In this document: positions 48,301 through 60,397 of the stretch, in pieces
Position numbering within the stretch: the first letter of the stretch is position 1
Layout: each line of letters begins with the position of its first letter
Assembly: GCA_029449245.1 (NCBI GenBank)
Contig: JANATF010000001.1
Location: 1,240,001-1,304,000, forward strand
Length of the DNA stretch: 64,000 nt
Source of the DNA: Mortierella alpina
Lineage: Eukaryota; Mortierellomycota; Mortierellomycetes; Mortierellales; Mortierellaceae
Reading direction: 5' to 3'
Program-made: the position numbers and the translations under genes
Notes under the pieces: model-generated
What the model was told of the DNA's origin: nothing
The model's input: only the letters and a program-made list of their open reading frames with translations
Database searches by the model: none

Positions 48301-49804
48301 GCCCGTCTTTCGACAAACTCATCTCGTATATCTTAAGGTAGCTGATCCACTTGTTCAAGGCGTTCTCTCTGCCGCAGGAACAGTGTACAAGTCTACGGCG
48401 AAGAAGCACGTTGACTCTGCCAAGGATCAGGTATGATCATTGGAATGCTCATGCTGAAATGAAATTATCTCTCCAGTTCTGGTGTTCTTACATACTCCTA
48501 TTTTGGTTGAGCAGGTCATTTCCATCCTCCCGTATCCGTTCAAGCCAAAGTCTACAGCGACCAATGTAGAGGACAGTGCTCACAATAAGGGACAACAAGA
48601 AGACCACGAGCAGGATCGTCATGTAGACAAAGTGTCAAGACAGCCAGTTCACGTTGAAGAAATAGTAGAACCCTTACTGGCGACGGAGGAAGGCATCCAC
48701 GATAAGGAGAGTGTCGTCGCTGCACCTAAGGAACCTACCGCGGATGAGACTACCAAGTTGAACACTGATCCTGTTGCTTCAGGCCAGGAGAAACCCGCCG
48801 ATGCTGCTGAGGAGCCCATTGCAGAGAAACAACTTGAAAATAGTGGCTCTACCGCGCAAGAACCAGTGGATGAGACGATCGCTCACGCGCAGGATGTCCC
48901 TATTACAAATGAACCTGGACATGGCCACAGTGAAGCAGCCGAACAGCCCGCAGAGACTGGTAACCATATCGGCGAAAAACCGTCGGAGCAAACCGTCGGT
49001 CACGAGGAACAGGAGCAGCCTTTGGAACACGATGTTAACAGCTCGGAGAACCATGAGTCTACGGAGACTAAGGTACTGAGTGGCGACATGTTTGACAAGA
49101 TTGCAGCCTTCAAGGATTCTCTGAGAAACATTCATGAGACCAAGGAGAGTGCTAACGTTGAACACTCCATCCCTCAAAACAACGATCAGCCCCACAGCGA
49201 TGAGCCTGTTCTCGCAGACCCAGTTCTCGCAGACCCAGTTCTCGCAGATCCAGTTCTCGCAGATCCAGTTCTCGCAGATCCAGTTCTCGCAGATCCAGTT
49301 CTCGCAGATCCACTTCCCGCAGATCCACTTCCTGAAGCAACTCCAGAGTTCGATTCCCAGCCCACAGACGACGTACCTTTAGCTACGGAGCAGGTCCCAG
49401 TCAGCACGACCCAGGAAGTGCCCGAGGCTGCCGCTGTCGAATCGAAGCCAGACACTGCCGCTTTAGCGCCTGATGTTTTGGATACCCCGACGAATAATCC
49501 TGCAACGGAGAAAGTGCCAGCTGCAGAGGCCGAGGAGGATGTTGTATCTGTGGTCGTTGAGGAGAAGGTTATGCATGCTGCAGATTCAGTAACTGAGGGA
49601 TTACTCAATACGGACAGCGCGCTGCACGAGCAAACGGCCGATGAATCTGACCAGGCTGAGCTACACCTCGAGAGACATGACGAACGCCAGAGTGAAGTGG
49701 AGCCAGGGGTAGTACGAAAGCAAGATCTGCAGGCGGACCAAGAGCAGCAGCAAGAGAAGAGCGACGAACAGGACGCGAATACTCTAGAGCAGCAGGCTGC
49801 TTAG
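45353..49804 (+). CDS. Large Pro/Gln-rich protein with conserved central domain and acidic repeat tail
   Basis: Family not recognised. Exons 45353..45371, 45473..47823, 47912..47977, 48086..48430, 48515..49804 keep phase and give 1,356 aa. Residues 1 to about 790 are low complexity rich in Pro, Gln, Ser and His (many PQQ/PPQ runs). The centre, about 810-940, looks like a folded or membrane-apposed domain: [60 protein letters not shown], then an amphipathic helix ([21 protein letters not shown]). Its wording resembles lipid-droplet or mitochondrial surface proteins, but I cannot name it. The C-terminal 430 residues are acidic, Glu/Ala/Asp/Thr-rich, and contain seven PVLAD repeats. Splitting into two genes is possible, but the intron phases and the absence of a promoter-like gap at 47824-47911 argue for one. 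Confidence 0.72.
49205..49324 (+). repeat. 15-bp coding minisatellite (PVLAD repeat)
   Basis: Seven in-frame copies of a 15-nt unit (CCAGTTCTCGCAGAT; first copies end in GAC) encode PVLAD, followed by one diverged copy, PLPAD, and a partial PLPEA. The copies are almost identical at DNA level, including third positions, so expansion is recent. The unit length keeps the frame. Confidence 0.97.
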
Positions 49805-49917
49805 CCTTTCTAGTTTTTTTGATGACGTCACTTTTTGTCTCTGTCGCTCAAAGACTAGATCTCGATCTCAATTATCACATCATACTCTTTGCCGCCTTCT
49901 CATATATATTCATCAAC

Positions 49918-50616
49918 ATGTCGATTGGTGTTCCTATCAAGCTGCTGCACGAGGCCCAGGGCCACATCATCACCATCGAGCTCAAAACTGGCTCGGTGTA
50001 CCGTGGCACGCTTCATGAAGGTACAGAAATAACTTATTGCCGATTAGGTCTAGGGGTGGCGAATCACACCCTCCATGAAAACACGACCGCATCTACACCA
50101 GCTCTTGAGCCATCGTACTTCTTATACCAAACGAGTCGTTTACTTACAACCTCCCTGATCTCCTACCATTTGTGTTCACGTAGCTGAGGATAACATGAAC
50201 ATTCAACTCAAGGACATTACCATGACCGCAAGGGATGGACGTAACACACAACTGGATCAGGTCTACATTCGCGGCTCTCATATTCGCTTCTTCATCGTAC
50301 CAGACATGCTCAAGAACGCACCCATGTTTAAGCAGCAAGGAGCAGCGTCTATGAAGGGCAAGGGCATAGGATTGGGCAGAGGCAAAGCAACAGTGGCAAG
50401 AGCACAAGGTATACTAAGTTATATATTGCAGGACTGGACTCTGTTGGGGCAAAAATCATATCGTTCTTGTTCAGTGGTATTGGTCCAGAAAAGCAAATAA
50501 CTGACCGATTCTTTTTTTTTCATATGCGTTATTTTCTAGCCCGTGGAGGTGGGAGAGGCGGGTTTGGAGGACGTGGACGTGGAGGCGACCGTGGCCGCGG
50601 TCGTGGCAGAGACTAA
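49918..50616 (+). CDS. SMD3: Small nuclear ribonucleoprotein Sm-D3
   Basis: Core Sm-ring protein of spliceosomal snRNPs. Exons 49918..50020, 50184..50408, 50540..50616 give 134 aa. Sm1 motif: [20 protein letters not shown] and [20 protein letters not shown] (the junction falls inside it). Sm2 motif: [20 protein letters not shown]. The third exon is a C-terminal RGG tail ([19 protein letters not shown]), the usual target of symmetric arginine dimethylation in Sm-D3. It begins 113 bp after the previous gene's stop. Confidence 0.97.
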
Positions 50617-51521
50617 GGATGTGTGTTTTATTGCAGGAAGAGCAGCAATAAACAGGACTTTTTTTTTGGTTTGCAGCATCAATCATTTATTCGACACCCG
50701 TCAACTTCTACGAAAAGCACCCATCACTTTCAACTTCTCTTCATTATCACGCACTTTTTAATGGCACTGGGATGGTCCTTGAGCAGGAAGAAGGCATGTT
50801 GAACACCAAACAACGCAATAAAACATCCACATCGGGAAAGGAAAAAAGAAAAAGAATCTGAGCAGACACGCACAGCACGCATAGAACAAAGCGGAACTCT
50901 AGTGTTGGGGCAGGATCAGAGAGCAGAGCAGGAGTAGTCGTTGGTATGGTTGTCCAAGTAACCCGATGGCTCGGGATCGCCTGCGGCTCGCACTCCGAAT
51001 TTGATGTGGCGATACTCTTATGAACCATCTGTGTAGGCGGCCTATTGGTTGATCTTGGTGCGAGGGCTCAACGACCAACTAATTGCCGGATTTGCGTGAA
51101 GCTCCTTACTCGCTGCGCGGCAGTATGAGTTGAAGGCCCAGTCTGTGTGTGTAGGGATGCAAAGCGCCAGTCTATTGTTACGATGCGTGCAAACCTATTG
51201 AGCAGCCTCGGTGTGTGCACGATTGTGTGTCAAGGACCGAGAAACTGAACATCCCCGATTGAGGATTGTGTAGACCATATGTGGACTTTGGCAAGCCGCA
51301 ATAACCTCGAGTATCTCTTACTATTGCTCGTTTCCATGCGATTTGACCTCTATGACCCTCGAATCCCGAGAAGATGCTGCGCGCATGCGCGTTCAGAACA
51401 ATGGATGTGTATTTGTTGGATAGTGTTACAGTCTATAGCCGCTCCTCATACAAAGCGATGGTCCTCATTGAAGATATGGCAAAAATCGGGTTGAGTCTCG
51501 GGAAAAGACGACAGTGGTATC
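50617..51521. other. Convergent 3' flanks, no gene seen
   Basis: About 0.9 kb between the Sm-D3 and COA5 stop codons. It contains T-rich 3' sequence after Sm-D3 and otherwise unremarkable DNA. The short ORFs on both strands (for example plus 51279-51494) match nothing recognisable. Confidence 0.5.
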
Positions 51522-51831
51522 CTATGACTTATTGCCTCTGAACCTGGTCCTCATGTCAAGCTATTGTGTGTGGTGTTTCTTTACGTCAGACACCAACTAA
51601 TCCGAGCATTATTATGTATCATGAAAAGCACAGAGTGCAGGCAAGGTACGTTACCATTCCTCGTTTGCACTCAAAGAAACTCCTCTTGATGGCGGTGCAT
51701 TCGACTGGTACCCTGTACTCGTTCTCTGCTCGGAGACATTCCTTGGCGCTGAGTCCGTCCACCAGGACGCAGTTTGACTTGAGAATGCACTCGGCCAGCT
51801 CGGCGCGGATTTCCTTACAGCTTGACGGCAT
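51522..51831 (-). CDS. PET191: Cytochrome c oxidase assembly factor COA5/Pet191
   Basis: Twin-Cys mitochondrial intermembrane-space protein needed for complex IV assembly. Exons 51522..51560 and 51655..51831 give 71 aa (human COA5 has 74). The first exon encodes MPSSCKEIRAELAECILKSN and then CVLVDGLSAKECL, ECTAIKRSFFECKRGMV, with the family's cysteine spacing. The second exon is only 12 codons plus stop, LDMRTRFRGNKS, matching the conserved RFRGRKG end of the family; it is too short to appear as an ORF on its own. A nine-residue insertion (ENEYRVPVE) separates the helices. It starts 140 bp from the divergent 1,330-residue gene. Confidence 0.93.
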
Positions 51832-51970
51832 CTTGCATGTGTGAAGTGAGGTTGCCGAGTCTACCAGGGACAAACTGTTTATACCCACATCCTCCTGGTG
51901 CTCAGGACTGCTAATTTTAACAGAGGTTTGAGTGGTGGCAAACCAATTTCAGCTCCTTCACGTCCATGCC

Positions 51971-54900
51971 ATGGCCTTGACACACCTGGCAAGAACAGGC
52001 TGCCAATCCCTTCGCATCAAGGTACACCTTCACTTGTGCTTTGCAGCATGTCTTTTTGTTTGAAAACCTGTGTCCCAGTACTCGAATTCTTCACCTTGGC
52101 TCACCATTTCCCTTCTCTCCCGATTCAATAGCTCGAAGTTGAAGCTGCAGTTCTATCATGCTACGGGCATCAGGATCAGGCGCAGGATCGACCAACGTGT
52201 GTATTCCTTCCCTGATAAACTGCAACCCTACCCTGGTGCAAAATTTTTTTTGCATGCTAACATGAACCACCATTCATCTAGATCGATAAAAAGGCTCCTG
52301 CCTCGCCTTCGGCAGATAATTGCGCATCAAGAGGATCGTTTGTTCGCAAAATCCCTCCTTCACGGATATGTTTTCGATGCCTGGTCCATGAGTATGACCT
52401 GCTTCCTTCTACCCACGTATCTTGATACAAAGTATGGCTCTTGAAGACGCGTAGCAAGGAAGAACGCTTACCAACACATTTAACTTTGGGTTTTCACCAT
52501 AGGAAAATGCAGCGATGAGTTCCTGACGCTGAGCACACCCTGGCTTCTCAACACTCATTCATTCTTGCAGCTGATCGCAGGACTCAATCTGGAGGATGAG
52601 CTTCTTTCGTGTCTTTTGGATGTCTCACACAAGGAGCTCCTACGACTTTTGAATCTTGCATTATCATCGGTGGAACTCTCAACAGAACTGGCTATCGCGC
52701 TGTTCTTATGGACCGTGGATGTGGTCGGAACAGGATCCTGCAGGGATATGTGTCGGTATGCAAATCAAGTGAGCGCTGAAGGCCAAGATTTGCTAAACTT
52801 GTGGCTAGATCGGATACAGGAGCAAGGGCGATGCAAGCAAATATTGCGGACCTCATTCAGAAGAATTTTGAATCGACTTCTTGTGAAGATAACACGTGCA
52901 TCATTAGCATGTTTGGGTCCCTGGAATCCGAGTCAGAAGACTTCTGACGTCCCTTCAGGCAACTCATTGGTGCAAGGCGGGGAAGGGCCGCTCAACATAC
53001 TTCAAGGATTTTTCAAGGCAGTCGTAGTGGCTTTATTGCAAGATGAGAATTGCACTGGATTTGTGCAAGATATTCGAGGCGACTTGAAGCGGTGGGATGC
53101 ATTTGTCGCAGGGGAAGGCAGTGGCCTTTCACAGTTGCTTCCGGAGATCGCATCCCAAAAACGGCGCCGCACCGAGGTACCTAGAAAATTCACCTTGTGT
53201 TCGAAAGTACATGCCTTCCTGTCTAGTCACATATGTCTAATCGGCCATTTGAGACACGTTTTGTAGGATTATAACAGGAGCAGCAGTCTTCGAGAGAGAC
53301 TGATAACAAGGTGAGAGCGCCCAACCTTGCCCCATTTGATTCGCACTGATCACCTTCGCCAAGGCTGACCAATCCACTACTTTTTTGTGTTTTCGTAGGC
53401 AACGATCAGATTCTGCACTGTTCAACCGTGCACGTATGAGCAGTTCCTCGCAGAAAACACATACCCGCGGCTCAAATACTACCGATCGTCGTCACAAGAC
53501 GTTCATCAGCATCTGTAGTAACATCCGCCAACATCTGGACAAACCACAGCATTCCGCTTTTACTTTGGCAAGTTTAATATCGAGCACCGCCAGCCCAAAA
53601 AACGACCTTTCACAACACATCCAATGGATCGAATCCACCATCAACGGACGCTCGTCTGGATGGCGCTCATGCGTGAAACTCAAGCTGCAGTTCTATGATG
53701 CATTCAGCGAGACGTAAGTGCACCGGTCCTGCAATCACGAGACTGCTTAGTATGCATCGCTATCCTATCTGACCTGAAACCCCTACCATCCGTTTGCGTA
53801 CCAGATCTATCAATGAGGACTTTGCAGATCTAGTTTGCAGATGCAGCCTGCAGTGGGAACTCTGTGATGTACTCTGCCGATATCTCGAGAGACACCGTGC
53901 TGATTCATTGAGGATGCCATTGGGAACGCTGCAGCTGGGCTGCGAGCTCCTGCTTTCCGTTTTTACAAAGTCCGAAAACCTGCGGGCCATGATGCGTGAT
54001 CATTTGTTTGTTTTGTCCAGGTAAGGCTGAGAACAGAGAGTTGTCAGAGATGTTTGAATATCCACGCTATCATGCTATTAACATGGAGTTTCATTCATAC
54101 GGTGGCCATTTTGTAAGATCTGTTTCTGGCAATGCACAAGATCCGCTTTTCGGAAGTTGGGATCTATGGAGACTCAACATAGATACCCTCTTAATATCGA
54201 CCCTGAATCAGATCGTTGCTACCGAAGATCCGCTATCATTATCGGTGTCTCCGCGTACTGTAGAATCTCTTATCAAGGTAAGGAGAGCTAAGTTAAATAT
54301 CAGGCGGAGCTCAGCTGTTGATTTTCGCTCACTAACGCGTACCTTCTTAGATCTCGTTGATTGCACCTTATCAAGTGGTATCAAAGACCATTCAATCCGC
54401 CATAACAAATCGAGGCCAGTGCACAATTCTTCTCCAGACGCTCGCAAGCTTGGGACAACTCGTATGGTTACGATGTGATCCAACACAGCCAACGCTTCTG
54501 GCAACCGTCTTGCGCTCTCTTATCTGTGAGCAAAACCGCGAAGATCAACAGCAACAGCAGCATCAACAGCGGCAGGACAACCTTGTTGACTTTGTCCTTC
54601 AGGCGATGGATCAAAAATCATATGGACCCGTACTTCTAGACCAAGCAGAGTTCCTGCAAGAGTGCGTGGTCCCTTTGCTGGACGGCATGGTGTCACGGGA
54701 TGTCGTAGGCGGTTGTTTCTTCCATTCCGTTGCCACCATCCTGATACGACTCTACAATCTTCCATCCGCCATATCTACAGTCGGCAGCAGCACCCAGCAT
54801 GCGGTGCATTTCCAGATACTGCGACTGGCGCTGCAGTTGCGATCTCTTTCAAAGACCCGGGTCACGGATCAATCTTCTGGACATAGTCTCGAGCCAAAGG

Positions 54901-56910
54901 ACCAATGCAGGGCTGTTGGCAAGTTAGGAGGCGAGCTCATGGAAGATGTCTCAAGGATCTGTGAGCTCTCCGTCATGCGACTCGCATCTTTTGTGAACTC
55001 TGAATCGGATCTTGATTTGGCTGGGCGTGCTAAGCTTGAAGACTTGGTTCGTTCCCTGCTGGGGGCTGGTGACGCCATTGACTGGGAGTCGAAGCTTGTG
55101 CTTACACCCCTCGTCAGTGCTTGTCGACAGCGCCTGGGAGCTGCTATTGAATTACCTGAGCTCCCGTACGAGATTCGGACACTCTGTAGCGACCAGCTGA
55201 AGGTCTTCAGTTACAACAAGTCGGAGTTCTCAGCCCCAGAGGAATCAACCAACGCAAAGGCGTTGCTTATGTCGTTGAGGGCGGGACGCATGTGCGACGA
55301 AGCTATCCAGGATATCACGCAGGTAATGAATTCTCCGCGTATTGTTGCTCATGGCTCTGACTTGCTCGTTACCTTGTCAGGCATACTTGTCAGGCATAAA
55401 CTAAAACTTTGCTTGGCTATACCCTAGGCTCTCTCTCTAACTTCATTTTGCCAATCGCGTCATCTGGAAACGATGCTTGCTCCAGCAATTTACCGCACCC
55501 TCAGCGTTAGTTCTCGGTCAGAGTGTCATCGGTTGCTTATTCAAGGCGTACCATCACTAGTGTCGCTTTGTCCAGGATCGAGCGATGTTAATCTCTTTTG
55601 GGAAAACGACTCGACAGCAATGCCTCGTCCTTTGGGACCCTATTGGAAACGTTTCGCACAGGGCAGAAAGCAAGTGGCAGAGAGTTCTTTACAAGCCGCC
55701 AACGAAAGCAGCAAGGACTTGGAGGACATCCTGTTATCTGTTCTCAAGATGTCCGAGACTTTGCTTAGGTTTGCGCTGGAACCAGTGCCTCCGAAGCACA
55801 AGGATGTTGTGTTGCAAGTGTACGGCCTGGGTGTGGGAAGCGATATAATGGTCGATCAAATGGCGTCGCTGGTTCAGTCTTCCATCAAGGTAAGCGTGCA
55901 CCTTTCGAGAGAATGCTCCGATCGAGATTTGACTACACGGTGAAGTAATTGACACGTCCTTCTCTCTTTGATGCTTTTGCGAGTAGGCACTGCGCGCGGA
56001 CTGGTCACAGGCCCACCTGGATATAGTCCTTTACAGCTTCCTAATGATCTGCAGGATGTCTTTCAGCGTATCAGCTTCAATTGGAAGTACTGGCGATCTC
56101 TATCAACGCACACTGGTGGCACAGGACCCGCGTGCTGAGGAAAGCAGGACCAGGCAGATGGCAACGGCAAAGTCCAAGGCTAGAGACGAACTTGTTCTGA
56201 TTTCCATGAACCTCTCGGAGGAGATCGTCAGGAGAGCAGATGCATATCACCAAGCTCAAGGACATATCACGTCTGCAGCAGTATCAAAGAGCGGAGTTGC
56301 ACTCGGCTTTGATCATGAATACCACGTATCGGCTCAGGAAGTACGTGGCAAAAAAACTGGTCCTGGACTGGAACATATTCCCAGAAGTGGGACACCTGGG
56401 CATAAGGAAGACAAAGCTGGATACGACTATCCGTCCCCAACTTCTCCAAGCTCTTTAGCTTTGCTTACGAGCGACGGCATGGATAGAGGGACACCTCCCT
56501 TGCCCAGCAGTACTTTGACCCCAGCTTTAGTACGACCAGCTACAGAGGTCAGCCTTACCGTTGCACCACAAGTCGTATCGGAAAAAGGCGCTCCAGCAGT
56601 GACTATTGAAGCCATAATGCTTTTGGAGGAGATTGCTGTAGAGTCGAGTGCTGCCGTCAGTCAGGACATGTCCGTTGCCAATGACCCCTCGTCATTGACA
56701 GTGCTAAGAACAGCAGCTCAAGACGAGCGACTATCACCTATGGCACAGGAGAACAGCTCCTCAATCAAGGACCAGGCTTGCGTGTCAGGTTCAACCAAGC
56801 CCCTACTAGCACCGTACCAGGTCGATTGCTTGATGCTGGGATTAGAACTTCTCCCAGAACAGGAGCAACAGGCTGTGAAAGCACGGTTGCGACACGTCTT
56901 GCTGTCATAG
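51971..56910 (+). CDS. Unrecognised large helical protein, about 1,330 aa
   Basis: Eleven proposed exons keep phase throughout: 51971..52021, 52132..52196, 52282..52391, 52503..53176, 53267..53310, 53399..53713, 53805..54020, 54118..54277, 54351..55322, 55428..55889, 55987..56910. The protein is predicted largely alpha-helical, for example HQEDRLFAKSLLHGYVFDAW, TPWLLNTHSFLQLIAGLNLE, ILRTSFRRILNRLLVKI, LKLQFYDAFSETSINEDFAD, GQCTILLQTLASLGQLVWLR. It has a basic Ser-rich linker around 53300-53480 and a short Gln-rich stretch at about 54545-54575. No signal peptide, membrane helix or catalytic motif is seen. A large scaffold such as a Mediator-type subunit was considered but its known motifs are not visible. 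The 3' end is ambiguous: between 56240 and 56458 a second frame also reads as good helix, so an intron or frameshift may be missing. Confidence 0.68.
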
Positions 56911-57209
56911 CTATGAGATGGTTTATGCTTGTAATACACCTTGCAGTCGAGGACTCTGACGAATTCTTGGCGCCTCTCGCACTTCGGCAATTGCAACTAC
57001 CGATGGTATATTTAGACTCAAACCGGGCTCAGCCCCACGCGAGGGATCAGCGCACTGCCCTCAACTAGCCCAATAGCCCCTACCACAGCCCTAGCCCTTA
57101 TATATGCAACAATCCCTCCACACGGATTGTTGGTTATTTTCTTTTTTGTGTTCTTCAGTCTCTCCACTCTACTCTTCAACTTTACTATACTGAAAAAACA
57201 CCTCACAAC

Positions 57210-58270
57210 ATGCTGGCAGCATACAAGAAAACCAAAGACAAGAAGGACTCCAGCCATTTGTCTACCTACAGCCCCAGGCCCTCAACTGAATCGGTCAACA
57301 TGTCTTTAGACAATGGCTCACTGCCGCTACAGGAAGGTGTCCGTCATCGCCAATCCACGATGGACGCCAACAACAAGGCACAACAGAGAAAGCAGTGGAG
57401 AGTGCTTGCAATAAGCATGTTTATCGACGTTGTCCTTCCAGTCATTCTCTATGTATGAAGTTGTTTTTTTCTCACTGTTTGGCTGGCTAAATTTGTCAGA
57501 GGCAGCATCTTTTGACCTATTTTTTATTTTTTATTTTTCTGCAGTACATTCTGAGGTCCCATATGTCACCTCTTGCCGCCTTGCTTATTTCCAGCGCTCC
57601 GCCAGCCATCAACTGCCTCGCCAAGTTCCTCATTTATCGGAAAGTGGATCCTATCGGACTCCTCATCGTTTTTGGATTCGTCCTTTCAGCCATTCTCTCG
57701 GTCATCGACGGAAACCCACGCATTCTTCTTCTTCGCGATTCGTTTGTGACATGTGCCTCGGGTCTCATCTTTCTTGCTTCCCTTGTTCCCCTCAAGATTG
57801 GCAAATTCCAAGTGAAACCGTTGACCTATGGCGTCTCAGCTCAGATGTTGACAGCAGCACCCAGCATGCAATATTTTGTCGAGGGCAACCTCGTGGAACA
57901 ATCTCTTGCGGAATTCTGTTGGCAATGGAGTCATCGTTACCGTAGAGGCATGCGGACTATGACGGCGGTCTGGGGGATTGCTTTGCTCTTGGAGTTTACA
58001 CTCAGATTAATTTTTTACTTCAGCTCGATGACTTTGGACCAACTTGTCATGTGGGGAAACATCGTTCTTGGCTGCACCTTGGGTACGGCTGGCCTTTTCA
58101 CTGTAGCCTCAAGTCATTATGTGCGTAAATGGACAAGGGAGGATGTCGTTTTGGCCAAGGCACAATTGGATAGAGATCATGAGGATTGGGAGGCTACCCA
58201 CTCGAGGCAACAACAGCAGCAGGAGCAGCAACCACAGCAGCAACATTACCAGCAGTCGGATTTCCCATAG
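57210..58270 (+). CDS. VC0807-like polytopic membrane protein
   Basis: Exons 57210..57452 and 57545..58270 give 322 aa. A roughly 65-residue polar N-terminus precedes about six membrane helices: WRVLAISMFIDVVLPVILYY, SPLAALLISSAPPAINCL, PIGLLIVFGFVLSAILSVI, SGLIFLASLVPL, TAVWGIALLLEFTLRLIFYF, and NIVLGCTLGTAGLFTVA. The pattern (RKVDPIGLLIVFGFVLSAI, GNPRILLLRDSFVTCASGLIF) matches the VC0807 family, found in bacteria and widely in fungi, with no established function. The C-terminus is a cytosolic Gln-rich tail encoded by CAG/CAA repeats. The acceptor at 57545 follows a strong pyrimidine tract. A transporter role is possible but unproven. Confidence 0.82.
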
Positions 58271-58858
58271 TACACTCCTCCAAAGCTATGAAAAGTAAGA
58301 CACTTAAAGGCATTGGCGCATTCTCGGGCGTTGTCAGTACGGTCAGCGGTAACAGCAACAACAGGGGCACCGTGAAGAAACATGATAGACCTTCATTGAA
58401 TAACAATAAACGCGTGTACATATAAAAAGGTGACACAGCGATACGCGAAATGCAAGTGAGCCATGCTCCGGAAGGATCCTCCTGAAGGCCTATCATGCCG
58501 AAGGTTGGGCGTCGTTTGCATTCTGTAAGGTTGGGGATGGCACCTTGAGCCCAATCAAAAGTATGCGCTCCAAAGATTTCGAGCGATCGGGGAAGCAAAT
58601 CGTCTTTATGGTGCTGTCTTGTTCCAAGGAACCGCAGCCGTTTTCTTCCATGGTGGAAGAAGCATCTAGATCTTCGGCGTGTTGCATCCACTCGTTGATT
58701 TTGCCGACCCCGTAGTTGATTTTCCGTAGGAGTCTGCGTGGTGCTCTCGCCTCTTTTGAAGACCTACAAGCATGCCGTGCAATGCCTCTTATCTTGCTGG
58801 CTCATAGCGGTCGATGAAGGTTCGAGGCAAGTCAAAGGTCGGACGACGTTTGAAGTTG
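58271..58858. other. Convergent 3' flanks
   Basis: It lies between the VC0807-like gene and the methyltransferase stop. A minus-strand frame at 58493-58687 (MQHAEDLDASSTMEENGCGS, extended upstream to about 58740 as LRKINYGVGKINEW) has protein-like composition. It could be an alternative last exon of the methyltransferase or a small separate gene, but I find no supporting homology. Confidence 0.4.
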
Positions 58859-60397
58859 TTAAGATTGTGCGTCGACTGGATCCTGTAGATCACAGTCAAG
58901 AGAGTTCTTGCGTAGTTGAACCAGGAACCCTGTGTGTCCGATAGGCATATGCAATGGCCGACAGACCCAACCGAGAGCATCATCCGGGATGTTATCTGCC
59001 GCCATGGTATTTGACTTCTCGCCACTAACGTTGGCATCGTCCGAGAGCGAGGGCACTGCCGACGGTTGCTTCAAGAGTGACACGGCTCCAAATCCTCCGA
59101 CGTGAACTCTACCCTTGACTTTGCTCCGTACAGCAGCTGAGCGCACGCTCCACTCTTTCCAGTCAACCTCGAGCACTTTCTCCACAGTGAATCCGCGACA
59201 GTTCAGCCGCATCCATTGAACGAGCTCCAGCACTTGAGACATGTTCACCATGTAAAGACACATGGGTCTATCAGGCTTCAACAGCGGTAATAGATCCAGT
59301 AGGACGGTTTTTGAGTCGGGAAGGTCCAACGAGATGGCGTCGTACTGGTGACCCTTTGGGTGTGGATTGGGTGGCAGAACCTCGTGCGCCCTCATAAGAC
59401 GCTTCCTCTTCAATTCGAGTGGTGTGAGCGGCCTTCCATCATTATTTAGCTGAAGATCGTCCTGTGCGATTGCCTCCTCGCTGGATGATGAAATGTCCGA
59501 CTTGCCTTGGTCCTGACCATTCAACCGCTTGATGACTCTCTGCAAACCACCTACAGATCTCCAGAACGTGATTCCAGGACGATACATGCCCCTCCAAAAG
59601 CCTTCAACGTTCTGCTCTGCCTGCAATGAATGCTCGTTCCGGATATCGACCGTGTCCAGATGTGATCCAGGACCTTGGATCGCTCTTTGGATATACAATG
59701 TCATGGATCCGTTTCCTGTGCCTGCTTCGAGAACATGTGCTCCAGGAAATAGATCCAGTAGATGAACGGCCGAGGTGGCGTCCTTGGGGTACATGATGCT
59801 TGCTTGGCGTTTGACTTTTGTAGAATACCTATGAACCCCAGATGACGGTAGACAACAATCAGCACGTCGCTTTGGATTCTGTTTGCACGGTAGCTGCTTG
59901 AATCTTTAGTCCATCTGCCATTTAAAAGGACGTACTCGTCAAGACTTGGCCACTGAAGCGTGTACTTGACACCTTTGTGAGTTTTGATGGTCGAGAGAGG
60001 TTCCAGGCCGATCATTGCATCGTGAGTCAAGCGACCAAAGTTGTTGTCCCGTACCCCCCCTTTCTAAAGAACCGTGAACATTGAGTATTGAGAAATCAGA
60101 ACACAGCTGCTACAAGCTCGCCCATATTTTTTTGATGACGATCATGGTTACGGGCATTACTCTCAAAGGTCCAACGAGTCGACGATCGCCCTTGTTGTCA
60201 TTAATGATAATCACATCGCCATACTGAAAGCGAGGGTCAACATTGGGATAGACTCGTTTGTGGATTGGGTCGTCTTCTGCTATCGTGGTGGTACAAGTAC
60301 TTCTTGTCTGAGAATGAAGAATGCGCAACACTGGCGAGGCTCTGAGCCTTGAATGTGAATGTGATAGCGCCCTTGAAAGCATCGACCGTCCAGCCAT
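58859..60397 (-). CDS. tRNA (adenine-58-N1)-methyltransferase, TRM61/TRMT61B type
   Basis: SAM-dependent methylation of A58 in the tRNA T-loop. Exons 58859..59828, 59936..60063, 60161..60397 give 444 aa. Domain order is that of the family: a short N-terminal barrel (QYGDVIIINDNKGDRRLVGP, then VRDNNFGRLTHDAMIGL and THKGVKYTLQWPSLDEYS), then the Rossmann domain with YPKDATSAVHLLDLFPGAHV and the SAM loop LEAGTGNGSMT, then DAISLDLPD and the LKPDRPMCLYMVNMSQVLEL strand. The N-terminus (MAGRSMLSRALSHSHSRLRA, continuing with Arg/Ser) looks like a mitochondrial presequence, pointing to the TRMT61B/TrmI-like mitochondrial branch rather than the nuclear Trm6-Trm61 pair. Acidic and Ser-rich insertions lie between the SAM loop and DLPD. 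Its start is 177 bp from the divergent carboxyl methyltransferase gene. Confidence 0.9.
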
